Source of the DNA: an uncultured Prevotella sp.
GTDB taxonomy: Bacteria; Bacteroidota; Bacteroidia; Bacteroidales; Bacteroidaceae
NCBI GenBank assembly: GCA_900319895.1
Contig: ONQK01000168.1
Coordinates: forward strand, 1-9,864
DNA: 9,864 bases
Reading direction: 5' to 3'
The notes under the pieces: generated by a model
The model's database searches: none
The model's input: the letters and a program-made list of their open reading frames with translations, nothing else
What the model was told of the DNA's origin: nothing
Part shown: one piece after another, positions 1 through 7,366 of the stretch
Position numbering within the stretch: the stretch's first letter is position 1
Layout of the letters: the number at the start of each line of letters is the position of its first letter
Translations under genes and position numbers: made by a program

Positions 1-348
1 ATGGCAAGAATCGTCGGACAGAAGAAAGCGAGGGAAATATGGTTCCTCTGTCGGCAATACGATGCACAGGAAGCGTTAAGAATGGGACTCGTGAATAAGG
101 TGGTTCCATTGGCACAACTGGAAGATGAATGTGTGGCTTGGGCAGAAGAAATGATGGAGCGTTCGCCCATCGCCCTGCGCATGATAAAGGCAGGACTTAA
201 CGCTGAACTCGACGGACAGGCAGGTATTCAGCAACTCGCTGGCGATGCCACCATGCTTTACTATTTCCTCGACGAAGCCCAAGAAGGCGGAAAAGCATTT
301 TTGGAAAAGCGCAAGCCCAACTTCGACCAATATCCGAAAATACCGTGA
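1..348 (+). CDS. menB: 1,4-dihydroxy-2-naphthoyl-CoA synthase, C-terminal part (partial)
   Basis: This is the last 115 residues of MenB, the crotonase-fold enzyme that closes the ring of o-succinylbenzoyl-CoA to give 1,4-dihydroxy-2-naphthoyl-CoA in menaquinone synthesis. The 5' part lies outside the window, and the ATG at position 1 is an internal Met, not the start. The identification rests on family-typical stretches: ARIVGQKKAREIWFLCRQY at residues 2-20, the GLVNKVVP turn (29-36), GIQQLAGDATMLYY (75-88), which contains the conserved C-terminal Tyr pair, and the basic tail FLEKRKPNFDQYP (100-112). The stop is TGA at 346-348. The C-terminal segment is the part that, in the family, swaps to a neighbouring subunit and helps cover the CoA site. 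No frameshift or missing block is visible. The gene converges on thrS across a 331-bp gap with no canonical U-tract terminator of its own on the plus strand. Confidence 0.95.
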   Translation: MARIVGQKKAREIWFLCRQYDAQEALRMGLVNKVVPLAQLEDECVAWAEEMMERSPIALRMIKAGLNAELDGQAGIQQLAGDATMLYYFLDEAQEGGKAFLEKRKPNFDQYPKIP

Positions 349-608
349 GGGAGGGGATTAATGGGTCTAATTCCTCACTTGTCTTGTCTCATTGGTTTCT
401 GAAATAATCAATATCAAATGCCTTATTTTTCAAAGAAAATGCCTGTTTTTGAAAAATAAGGCATTTGAGGATAAAAAGTTGCAACTAGAGTATTTCACAT
501 GGGTTAAATGGCTTGGTGTTGTTGGCAAAACAGTGAAAATGGGCAAAAAGAGAGAGTCCTCTTTATGGATGGGCGATTAAATGGTGCGGCGGTGCATGGG
601 GCTTGGAC
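349..608. other. gene-free convergent intergenic region (menB / thrS)
   Basis: The whole gap between the two stop codons is 349-679. I find no credible gene in it. The only plus-strand reading frame (392-580) runs straight through a palindrome and has no family resemblance. Three structures are visible. An imperfect hairpin can form around the menB stop, pairing GTGA (345-348) with TCAC (375-378) and extended inward by GGATTA/TAATTCC with a bulge; no T tract follows, so it is at best a weak terminator. A perfect inverted repeat lies at 414-468, and the thrS terminator at 609-651; both are listed separately. Confidence 0.7.
414..468. repeat. perfect 21-bp inverted repeat with 13-nt loop
   Basis: The arms 414-434 and 448-468 are exact reverse complements, separated by 13 nt (435-447). 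The stem is AT-rich, and no T tract follows on the plus strand (the next bases are GGATAAAAAG), so it is not a standard intrinsic terminator. The octamer AAATGCCT occurs at 416-423 and again at 437-444 in the loop, and its complement AGGCATTT at 459-466. The right arm could therefore pair with either copy, giving a long or a short hairpin. It may stabilise the 3' end of the menB mRNA, act as a factor-dependent terminator, or be a dispersed palindromic repeat. The sequence alone does not decide between these. Confidence 0.8.
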
Positions 609-651
609 AAAAAACGACTGCGTTGCGAGCCGTTGGGCTGCGACGCAGTCG
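609..651 (-). terminator. intrinsic terminator of thrS
   Basis: Read on the minus strand, a GC-rich hairpin (arms about 615-631 and 636-651, tetraloop-sized loop) starts about 30 nt after the thrS stop. It is followed at once by six T residues (A609-A614 on the plus strand). The outer nine base pairs (CGACTGCGT with ACGCAGTCG) are perfect, then come one G-U pair, GC pairs, a single bulged base and a four-pair AGCC/GGCT top. This is a canonical rho-independent terminator and indicates that thrS transcription ends here. Confidence 0.9.
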
Positions 652-679
652 ATGAGTATACGATTTGAATGAAAAATGT

Positions 680-2644
680 TTAGTCTTGTGGAGTGATGTT
701 GGTGGCTTTCAGCATTTCGGCAACTTCCGCGTTAATGCGTTTAGCAAACTCCTGCATTGACATAGTGGCTTGTTCACCGCCGCCTTGTTGGCGCATGGAG
801 ACGAGTCCTTCTGCCGCTTCTTTCTCGCCGACGATAACCAAATATGGGATGCGTTTGATTTCGTTGTCACGGATTTTTTTACCAATTGTCTCATTCCTTA
901 AGTCCGTAGTGGCGCGGACGCCGTTGTCGTCGAGGTATCTGGCAACTTCTTTGGCATATTCGTCGAATTTTCCAGAGATCGGCAATATCACAACCTGGTC
1001 GGGCGTGAGCCACAGTGGGAATCGGCCGGCGGTGTGCTCGATGAGTACTGCCGTGAAGCGTTCCATTGAGCCGAAAGGCGCGCGGTGTATCATCACGGGC
1101 GTGTGCTTTGAGTTGTCCTCTGCCTTGTATTCAAGGTTGAACCGCTGTGGCAGATTGTAGTCCACTTGAATGGTTCCGAGTTGCCAGCGTCGTCCGATGG
1201 CATCCCTTACCATGAAATCCAGCTTAGGGCCATAGAAGGCGGCCTCTCCGTATTCGATTTTAGCGTCCAGGCCTTTTTCCTTGCAGGCATCGATGATGGC
1301 TTGTTCGCTTTCTTCCCAAATTTCGTCAGAACCGATGTATTTGGTTGTGTTTTTCGGGTCTCGCAGCGAAATTTGTGCCTCCACGTTCTCAAATTTGAAG
1401 ATGGTGAAAACGGCTTGTATGATGTCCATCACGCGGATGAATTCTCCTTTTACCTGGTCTGGACGGCAGAAGATATGGGCATCGTCTTGTGTGAATGAGC
1501 GCACGCGGGTGAGCCCGTGGAGTTCTCCGCTTTTTTCGTAGCGATATACGGTTCCGAACTCGGCGATGCGCAATGGCAGGTCTTTGTGTGAGCGTGGCTT
1601 ATGGGCAAAGACCTCGCAGTGGTGTGGGCAGTTCATCGGTTTGAGCATGTATTCCTCGCCCTCTTCCGGTGTGGTGATTGGCCGGAAGGCATCTTTGCTG
1701 TAATGGGCATAGTGGCCGCTGGTCACATAGAGGTTCTTGCTGCCGATGTGCGGTGTGATGACCTCTTGGTACCCGAAGCGTTTCTGGATCTTTCTGAGCA
1801 TGTCTTGCAGGCGCAGCCTGAGCTCGGTTCCTTTGGGCAGCCAGATGGGCAGGCCTTTGCCGACATGCTCTGTGAACATGAAGAGTTCCATCTCTTTGCC
1901 GATTTTACGGTGGTCTCGTTTTTTGGCCTCTTCGAGCATGGCGAGATATTCGTCCAGCATCTTTTTCTTGGGGAAAGAGATGCCATAGATGCGTGTCATT
2001 TGTTCGCGCTCGGCGTCTCCGCGCCAGAAAGCGCCCGCCACGCTAGTGATTTTGATGGCTTTGATGTCTCCTGTCGAAACAAGGTGCGGGCCGCGGCACA
2101 GGTCGGTGAATGCGCCTTGTGTATAGGTTGAGATGGTGCCGTCTTCTAGGTCGAGGTCGATGTGTTCGCATTTGTATTCTTGTCCGTCGGCCTTGAATTC
2201 TTTCAGGGCATCCGCCTTTGAGACATCGCGCCGCACGACAGGCTCGTTCTTGCGTGCCAGTTCCATCATCTTAGCCTCAATCTTAGGGAAGTCTGTCTCG
2301 CTGATGACATCCCCTTCCTTGGGCATGACGTCGTAGAAGAAACCATTTTCAACGGCAGGCCCGAAGCCAAACTGAATGCCTGGGTAGAGCTCTTTCAGTG
2401 CTTCGGCGAGCAAGTGTGCACTTGTGTGCCAAAAGGTATGCTTGCCTTCTTTGTCTTCGAATTTGTATAGTGCAATTGTTGCGTCCTCATTGATGGGGCG
2501 GTTCAGCTCGATGGTCTCGCCATTGACTCCGCAGGAAACGACGCTACGGGCGAGGGCAGGCGAGATGCTCTCGGCGATTTGGTAGCCGGTTATACCTTGT
2601 TCGTACTCACGAACACTGCCGTCCGGGAAAGTGATTTTAATCAT
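680..2644 (-). CDS. thrS: threonyl-tRNA synthetase
   Basis: A complete class II ThrRS of 654 residues, which charges tRNA-Thr in the cytoplasm and edits mischarged Ser-tRNA-Thr. Domains in order: TGS (about 1-62); the N2 editing (SAD) domain with its metal/editing residues H73, H77, C183 and H187; the catalytic core (about 250-545); and the anticodon-binding domain (about 548-645). The zinc/threonine site is intact at C339 (in MNCPHH), H390 (in DDAH) and H520 (in HRAPFGSMERF, motif 3). Motif 2 is seen as GTVYRYEKSGELHGLTRVRSF (364-384). The length is normal, slightly over the roughly 640 residues of the E. coli enzyme. The ATG at 2644 is chosen because the TGS domain begins immediately (IKITFPDGS). 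A consensus promoter lies only about 30 bp upstream, so the leader is too short for a T-box or an E. coli-type operator. An intrinsic terminator follows, making the gene look monocistronic and separate from infC-rpmI-rplT. Confidence 0.98.
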   Translation of the reverse strand: MIKITFPDGSVREYEQGITGYQIAESISPALARSVVSCGVNGETIELNRPINEDATIALYKFEDKEGKHTFWHTSAHLLAEALKELYPGIQFGFGPAVENGFFYDVMPKEGDVISETDFPKIEAKMMELARKNEPVVRRDVSKADALKEFKADGQEYKCEHIDLDLEDGTISTYTQGAFTDLCRGPHLVSTGDIKAIKITSVAGAFWRGDAEREQMTRIYGISFPKKKMLDEYLAMLEEAKKRDHRKIGKEMELFMFTEHVGKGLPIWLPKGTELRLRLQDMLRKIQKRFGYQEVITPHIGSKNLYVTSGHYAHYSKDAFRPITTPEEGEEYMLKPMNCPHHCEVFAHKPRSHKDLPLRIAEFGTVYRYEKSGELHGLTRVRSFTQDDAHIFCRPDQVKGEFIRVMDIIQAVFTIFKFENVEAQISLRDPKNTTKYIGSDEIWEESEQAIIDACKEKGLDAKIEYGEAAFYGPKLDFMVRDAIGRRWQLGTIQVDYNLPQRFNLEYKAEDNSKHTPVMIHRAPFGSMERFTAVLIEHTAGRFPLWLTPDQVVILPISGKFDEYAKEVARYLDDNGVRATTDLRNETIGKKIRDNEIKRIPYLVIVGEKEAAEGLVSMRQQGGGEQATMSMQEFAKRINAEVAEMLKATNITPQD

Positions 2645-2674
2645 AACAAGTTGATTTTAATATTTTAATGACTG

Positions 2675-2706
2675 CAAAGGTACGTTTTTCGTTTGTAACA
2701 GCCAAA
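2675..2706 (-). promoter_or_regulatory. Bacteroidota-type promoter of thrS
   Basis: On the minus strand the sequence reads TTTG (2706-2703), 20 nt, then TACCTTTG (2682-2675). This matches the Bacteroidota sigma-ABfr consensus, a -33 TTTG and a -7 TAnnTTTG with a 19-21 nt spacer. It predicts a transcript start near 2668-2670 and a 5' leader of about 25 nt before the ATG at 2644. The assignment is by motif and spacing only. Confidence 0.8.
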
Positions 2707-2818
2707 TGGAAATGTTAGATTTTACATTTTTTAGACTTCTTACAGTTTTACTTTTTGGGTGAGTGCAACTTGTCTTTTTGTTAAAAGGGATGCTCTAAAC
2801 TAAAAAAACTATTTATTT

Positions 2819-2851
2819 TTTGTGTGATTTTCGGATAAAATGCTATTTTTG
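2819..2851 (+). promoter_or_regulatory. Bacteroidota-type promoter of the C10 protease gene
   Basis: TTTG at 2819-2822, a 21-nt spacer, and TATTTTTG at 2844-2851 fit the -33 / -7 (TAnnTTTG) consensus. The predicted start is near 2857-2859, giving an AT-rich leader of roughly 23 nt before the ATG at 2881 with no Shine-Dalgarno sequence, as is usual in this phylum. It is divergent from the thrS promoter, with about 110 bp of AT-rich DNA between them. Confidence 0.75.
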
Positions 2852-2880
2852 CACAAATTTAATTTTTAATTTTTATATTT

Positions 2881-5208
2881 ATGAATAAACGTTACTTGAT
2901 TTCATGTCTTTTTTTGACATTAGGCTTGCTGGCCTGGGCAGAGCCTATTGGTAAGGAAAGCGCAATGAGAATTGCTCAAGATTATTTGAGGGCGAAGGGA
3001 AAGAAGGTTGGCCAAGAGCCTTACCGTGCACCTCGTAAAGTGAAAGGACAGATGAGTAAGGACGCAACGGCTTACTATGTTTTCAATGCTCAAGAAAAAG
3101 GGTTTGTCATTGTCAGTGGAGACGACCGTACGGAGGCCATCCTCGGCTATTCAGCAGATGGACATTTTGATGAGGCCACGATGCCAGAGCATGTGAAGTC
3201 GTGGTTGCAGCATTATGCCGACCAAATAGAAGTCTTGGACGATGGCATGGTGCGCTCGCCCCGCAAAGCCCTGACCATCCACCCCGCAATCAGTCCGATG
3301 TTGAGGACCAAGTGGAACCAAGGCAGTCCGTACAACCTGAAATGTCCCAAGTATAACGGTAGCAACATGCCCGTAGGATGTGTTGCCACTGCGGTGGCTC
3401 AGGTCATGAAATACCATGAGTGGCCTAAGGCGCAGATGAAAGAAGGCCTGGAAGCATATAGATCGGACATGAGTGGAGTGAAGACGGATCTTGAGGCCTT
3501 GCCCGCCATCACTTTTGATTGGGCTAACATGATGGCCTCATACTCAGAGACATCCTCTGATGCCCAGAAGAACGAAGCGGTGGCAACATTGATGCGTTAT
3601 TGCGGTCAGGCCTGCTACATGAACTATGGTCCTCAAGGTTCTGGGACAAACTATTATCCAGAACAGTTGATCAAAAAATTTGACTATGCCAAGGGCGCGC
3701 GTCGCGAATTTTCACGTTCTTACACCATCAAGGCGTGGGATGAAATGATCTATAACGAGTTGTTCAGCGGTCGCCCTGTCTTGTATGACGGTCACTCTAC
3801 CGGTGGCGGCCATGCTTTTGTGGTTGACGGCTACAAAGACGGTCTTTACCATGTCAATTGGGGATGGGGCGGCAACTATGACGGCTATTTCCGCCTGACG
3901 ATCTTGGAACCGGGCGGCGGCGGCATCGGCGCTAGTACCACGTCGGACGGCTATAGCTGCAATCAAGGGGCTGTGATAGGCCTGCAACCCTCTTCAAGCG
4001 GCGACATCTCTTACAATGTACGCATGACGGGGCAGCAGCTGTCGTTGAAGGAAGATAACGGAGCTACAAAAATGTATTCGCTCTTCTATAACTTGACGGG
4101 TACGACACGGAACTTTGACATTGCCATGGCAAAATTGAATGCCGACTTGAGCATCTCAAGCATTGTTTTCCAATATTCAAACATTGAAGTCAAGAATCAA
4201 AACGGCTATGGAATGAAGAATGAAGCAGAAGACCGATATGGCATCGCCGACGGACAGACTGGTTACTTTGTGTATGTATGCCGTGAGACGGGGACAACGG
4301 AATGGCAGAGAATTTTTAAGGAAAATGCTTGTTTCGCCATTACGGCAAAGATGGTCAATGGCAAGAAGGAGTATACCTATAAAGTGTTGCCAGTTGTAGA
4401 CTTGGATGTGAAAATTGTTGGCAGAAGTGAATTTAACTGGAAAAATGCCCCACAGTCAACCAAACTCTCATTCGAGAACAAGGCAGATGAGTTCAAGGAC
4501 AATCTTTACCTGATGGTGAAGACGCCAAGTGGAAAAGAGGAAATGGTAGCCCTCACCGGACTGGCTTTGGAGGCAGGGCAGAAAGAGACTATCTCATTCT
4601 CATTTGAGCCCCAAGAAGTAGGTACCTATCAAGCTTACCTGGTGTCTGAAAACGACGACATCATCGCTGCATACACCACGGAGTCCTTGGAAACACCAAT
4701 CAAATATGTTTCACTCTCGTATGACAAGCCTGGCGGTAAACTTACTGTCACACTTAAGAATGAGAATCCAATTGGCAAAGATTATGCTGCAGCCATTTTG
4801 GCTTTCTTCTATAAGCTTGATTCGAAAACGAATAAATATGTTTATGACAATAAATGGCTTTACGCCTACCCGTCCACTAGTGTTTGGCTGAGCAATGGCA
4901 GCACGAAAACAGTTAACATCAATATGAATACGAATGGGCAATATGTCTTGAATGGCAGCTATCGTATCTATTTCCAATACGCATACGACTTCAAGAGCAC
5001 ATCGACAATAGACTACTTAGACTTTGAGGCCGTGGATGTTGTTGTGGATGCCAACGGTACTATCACTGATAGCACGACTGGCATTGAAACACCTGAGACG
5101 ACTGCAGATAACGGTGTTTACTACACCATCCTGGGCGAGCGCATGACGGTGAAGCCGACGAAGAAAGGCCTTTACATTCAAAATGGGAAGAAAGTGATTC
5201 TTAAATAA
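2881..5208 (+). CDS. secreted C10 family cysteine protease (interpain/streptopain-like)
   Basis: A 775-residue exported papain-fold protease of MEROPS family C10, related to Prevotella interpain A and streptococcal SpeB. A signal peptide covers residues 1-20 (basic NKR, hydrophobic core, cut near LAWA/EP). An inhibitory prodomain follows at about 21-135, with the recognisable YYVFN...GFVIVSGDDR...LGYS block. In the catalytic domain (about 140-375) the nucleophile is C167 in PVGCVATAVAQVMKYHEWP and the general base is H311 in GGGHAFVVDGY. The NWGWGG motif at 326-331 carries the conserved Trp. Residues about 376-735 look like beta-sandwich modules, including one at about 507-600. The tail (about 741-775, ending GLYIQNGKKVILK) resembles C-terminal sorting tails of exported Bacteroidales proteins; type IX secretion is an inference. 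All catalytic residues are present, so an active zymogen is likely. Roles in host-protein degradation or nutrition are inferred from relatives. The gene stands alone, with its own promoter and terminator. Confidence 0.93.
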   Translation: MNKRYLISCLFLTLGLLAWAEPIGKESAMRIAQDYLRAKGKKVGQEPYRAPRKVKGQMSKDATAYYVFNAQEKGFVIVSGDDRTEAILGYSADGHFDEATMPEHVKSWLQHYADQIEVLDDGMVRSPRKALTIHPAISPMLRTKWNQGSPYNLKCPKYNGSNMPVGCVATAVAQVMKYHEWPKAQMKEGLEAYRSDMSGVKTDLEALPAITFDWANMMASYSETSSDAQKNEAVATLMRYCGQACYMNYGPQGSGTNYYPEQLIKKFDYAKGARREFSRSYTIKAWDEMIYNELFSGRPVLYDGHSTGGGHAFVVDGYKDGLYHVNWGWGGNYDGYFRLTILEPGGGGIGASTTSDGYSCNQGAVIGLQPSSSGDISYNVRMTGQQLSLKEDNGATKMYSLFYNLTGTTRNFDIAMAKLNADLSISSIVFQYSNIEVKNQNGYGMKNEAEDRYGIADGQTGYFVYVCRETGTTEWQRIFKENACFAITAKMVNGKKEYTYKVLPVVDLDVKIVGRSEFNWKNAPQSTKLSFENKADEFKDNLYLMVKTPSGKEEMVALTGLALEAGQKETISFSFEPQEVGTYQAYLVSENDDIIAAYTTESLETPIKYVSLSYDKPGGKLTVTLKNENPIGKDYAAAILAFFYKLDSKTNKYVYDNKWLYAYPSTSVWLSNGSTKTVNINMNTNGQYVLNGSYRIYFQYAYDFKSTSTIDYLDFEAVDVVVDANGTITDSTTGIETPETTADNGVYYTILGERMTVKPTKKGLYIQNGKKVILK

Positions 5209-5241
5209 CCCTTTCAACATAAGAACAATGTCAAAAATGCT

Positions 5242-5279
5242 GACGGCTGCCACCTTTTGAGGTGGCAGCCGTCCTTTTT
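5242..5279 (+). terminator. strong intrinsic terminator after the protease gene, possibly bidirectional
   Basis: A perfect 13-bp stem (GACGGCTGCCACC at 5242-5254, complement at 5261-5273) with a 6-nt loop is followed by CTTTTT (5274-5279), 33 nt after the protease stop. On the minus strand the same stem is followed, after AGCA, by five Ts. It could therefore also end the operon arriving from the right, whose last stop is at 5321-5323. The plus-strand function is clear; the minus-strand function is plausible. Confidence 0.92.
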
Positions 5280-5320
5280 AATTAAAAAAACAAATGAAGC
5301 GATGAATAGCTGTCGCACAT

Positions 5321-6256
5321 TCAGGCCATCTGTTGCTTTTTCTTGCCTTTTTTGACCTTGAACCTGTCGAAACCTAGCCCGTAGGCACCGATGACGGCAC
5401 TTTGCGACACAAATGCGTTGGGGTCGATCTCATCAATGAGCTGAAAAATCTTCGAAGACTCGTTTTGTTTTGCCAATACAAAAATGAGCTTGGCCTCTTT
5501 GTCGGAATAAAAGCCCCTGCCGTCAATAAGTGTGCAGCCGCGCTGCGCCTCGATGTTGATCTGCCTGGCAATTTCCTCGTATTTCTCGGAAATGATGAAA
5601 AACTGCACCGAGCGCCGCGCCTTGTTGATGACGTTGTCCACGCAGAAAGAGGTGACAAAGAGCACAACATAGCCGTAGAGCACTTGCTCCCAGTCGCGCA
5701 AGACGAAGTAGCTCGAAGTGATGATGCCCAAGTCGCACATGAGGATGATGTTGCCGAGCGAGATGTCGTGGTATTTGTTGACCATGGCAGCCACGACATC
5801 CGAGCCGCCCGTGCTGCCATTGCACAGGAGGCAGATTCCGATGCTGATGCCGATGAAGCTGGCCCCGAGAATGGCAGCCATGAAGGGCTGGTCGCTCAGG
5901 AGGTGCATCTCCTCGGCAATAGGCTTGATGAGGCGGATGAAAACAGTCATCACGGCTACGGCATAAATCGTCTTGATGCAGAATTTGAACCCCAGGATTT
6001 TCAGCGCCAAGCCCAAGAGGATGGCATTGATGGTGAAATAGGTCGCGTCAACAGGTATTTTCAGCCCCCAATACAGAATGGAGGAGATGCCCGTAACGCC
6101 GCCCATGGAGATTTCGTTGGGCAAGAGGAAGATGAGCCAGCCGCAGGTGCCCATCAGCACGGCAATGGTGATGCCGAAGTAGTCAATCAGGTCGTTAAAA
6201 CGTCGTTTCTTGATGATTTTCGTTCTCTGGATGCTTGTTTCTTGATTTGAGTTCAT
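5321..6256 (-). CDS. YitT family membrane protein (DUF161/DUF2179)
   Basis: A 311-residue integral membrane protein of the YitT family. After a basic N-terminus (KIIKKRRF, 13-20) come about five to six hydrophobic segments, at roughly 26-46, 71-89, 93-111, 124-146, 166-186 and 192-210. The family's glycine motifs are present: GGVTG at 52-56 and NGSTGGSD at 146-153. A soluble C-terminal DUF2179 domain spans about 215-297 (RSVQFFIIS...GFYSDKEAKLIFVLAKQ...DPNAFVSQSAVIGAYGLGF), followed by a Lys-rich end. Family members are widespread and their transport or sensing role is largely undefined, so no substrate is assigned. The start codon lies 21 nt after the stop of the upstream aminotransferase gene, so co-transcription with the sugar genes is likely, although the product has no evident step in that pathway. 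The stop faces the terminator at 5242-5279. Confidence 0.92.
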   Translation of the reverse strand: MNSNQETSIQRTKIIKKRRFNDLIDYFGITIAVLMGTCGWLIFLLPNEISMGGVTGISSILYWGLKIPVDATYFTINAILLGLALKILGFKFCIKTIYAVAVMTVFIRLIKPIAEEMHLLSDQPFMAAILGASFIGISIGICLLCNGSTGGSDVVAAMVNKYHDISLGNIILMCDLGIITSSYFVLRDWEQVLYGYVVLFVTSFCVDNVINKARRSVQFFIISEKYEEIARQINIEAQRGCTLIDGRGFYSDKEAKLIFVLAKQNESSKIFQLIDEIDPNAFVSQSAVIGAYGLGFDRFKVKKGKKKQQMA

Positions 6257-6277
6257 ATGATTTAATGTCTGTTTTTG

Positions 6278-7366
6278 TTAAAATTGATTAATGGCCCGTA
6301 CAACTTCTTCGCATTGTGCATTGGTCATGGCCTGATGGCATGGAATGCTCAGCTCGTGGGCGTGAATTTCCTCTGTGATGTGCAGCGACATCGAATTCCA
6401 CGATTGGTAGCACTTTTGTCTGTGGGGGGGGATGGGGTAATGGATTTGCGTTTCGATGCCTTGCTCGTAGAGGTGTTTTTGCAGCTTGTCGCGCTGCGGG
6501 CTGAGTATGGGGAAGATGTGCCAGACGCTGTCCCTGTCGCATTGAGGTATGTGGACGAGCGGATGGCGGATGTTTTTGATGTAGAATTCGGCAATCTCAC
6601 GCCGGCGCTGGTTGGCAATGTCTAATTGAGGCAGTTTCTGGCAAAGTATGGCGGCCTGTAGCTCATCCATCCTGCTATTGCGTCCGAGATGCTCGAATAC
6701 GTATTTCTCGTGACTACCGTAATTGCCCAGCGTGCGAACCATCTGCGCGAGTTGCTCGTCGTCGGTTGTGACGGCGCCGGCATCGCCCAGCGCGCCCAGG
6801 TTCTTGGTCGGATAGAAGCTATGGCCGGCGGCATCGCCCAGTGAGCCTGTTTTCCGGCTTTTGAACTGGCAGCCATGTGCCTGGGCGTTGTCTTCGATGA
6901 GTTTGAGACCATGCTTCCTGCATATTTCTCCGATATTTTCGGTGTAGGCGCATCGTCCGTAGAGGTGGACAATCATGATGGCCCGGGTTTTCCCAGTGAT
7001 TTTCTCCTCGATCTTCGTGTCGTCGATTTGTAGCGTGTTGATGTCCGGCTCCACTAAAACCGGTTCCAGTCCGCATGTCGTGATTGCAAGAATAGAGGCG
7101 ATGTATGTGTTGGCAGGAACGATGACCTGGTCGCCTTTTTGCAAGACACCTAGCTCCATGTAAGCTTGCAGGATTAGCGTGAGTGCATCGAGCCCGTTGC
7201 CGCAGCCGATGCAAAAGTTTGTGCCGGTGTATTGTGCATAGTGCTGCTCGAACCTGTGGTTTTGGCGGCCTTTGACGTACCATCCGCTTTGTGCGACCTC
7301 GGCGATTGCTTTTCCGATGTCGGGCGCTTGGTTGTTGATTTGATGTAGGTCTAAATATTTTATCAT
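6278..7366 (-). CDS. fdtB: DegT/DnrJ/EryC1/StrS-family sugar 3-aminotransferase (FdtB/QdtB-like)
   Basis: A PLP-dependent aminotransferase of 362 residues. From its neighbours it should convert dTDP-3-keto-6-deoxyhexose to dTDP-3-amino-3,6-dideoxyhexose, probably with glutamate as amino donor. The start at 7366 (MIKYLDLHQIN) is preferred over an in-frame ATG at 7393 for two reasons: the family begins with this LDL motif, and the ATG at 7366 overlaps the TGA of the upstream gene in a 4-base ATGA. Visible family marks are the FCIGCGNGLDAL cofactor-phosphate loop, EDNAQAHG with the PLP-pyridine Asp at about 159, SFYPTKNLGALGDAGA with the Schiff-base Lys at about 188, GRNSRMDELQAAIL, and HYPIPPH near the C-terminus. 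The length is normal and the motifs are complete. The HYPIPPH region is encoded partly by a run of eight C residues. The symbol is provisional: whether the product is the galacto form (FdtB) or gluco form (QdtB) depends on the ketoisomerase. Confidence 0.88.
   Translation of the reverse strand: MIKYLDLHQINNQAPDIGKAIAEVAQSGWYVKGRQNHRFEQHYAQYTGTNFCIGCGNGLDALTLILQAYMELGVLQKGDQVIVPANTYIASILAITTCGLEPVLVEPDINTLQIDDTKIEEKITGKTRAIMIVHLYGRCAYTENIGEICRKHGLKLIEDNAQAHGCQFKSRKTGSLGDAAGHSFYPTKNLGALGDAGAVTTDDEQLAQMVRTLGNYGSHEKYVFEHLGRNSRMDELQAAILCQKLPQLDIANQRRREIAEFYIKNIRHPLVHIPQCDRDSVWHIFPILSPQRDKLQKHLYEQGIETQIHYPIPPHRQKCYQSWNSMSLHITEEIHAHELSIPCHQAMTNAQCEEVVRAINQF

Noticed and set aside
547..564. Hairpin AAAGAG/CTCTTT that could be a second minus-strand terminator
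   Set aside because: Only six AT-rich base pairs; the strong terminator at 609-651 already accounts for thrS termination.
392..580. Small plus-strand frame in the menB-thrS gap
   Set aside because: It runs through the inverted repeat at 414-468, has no similarity I recognise and no plausible initiation context.
1601..2131. 176-codon plus-strand frame opposite thrS (with similar ones at 693-1160 and 1166-1498)
   Set aside because: All are antisense to conserved catalytic or editing segments of ThrRS and have no recognisable family features.
5402..6250. 282-codon open frame on the plus strand, opposite the YitT gene
   Set aside because: It lies wholly antisense to a well-recognised gene, and its translation is rich in Asp/Glu/His/Ala with no domain. 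It is a by-product of the codon bias on the other strand.
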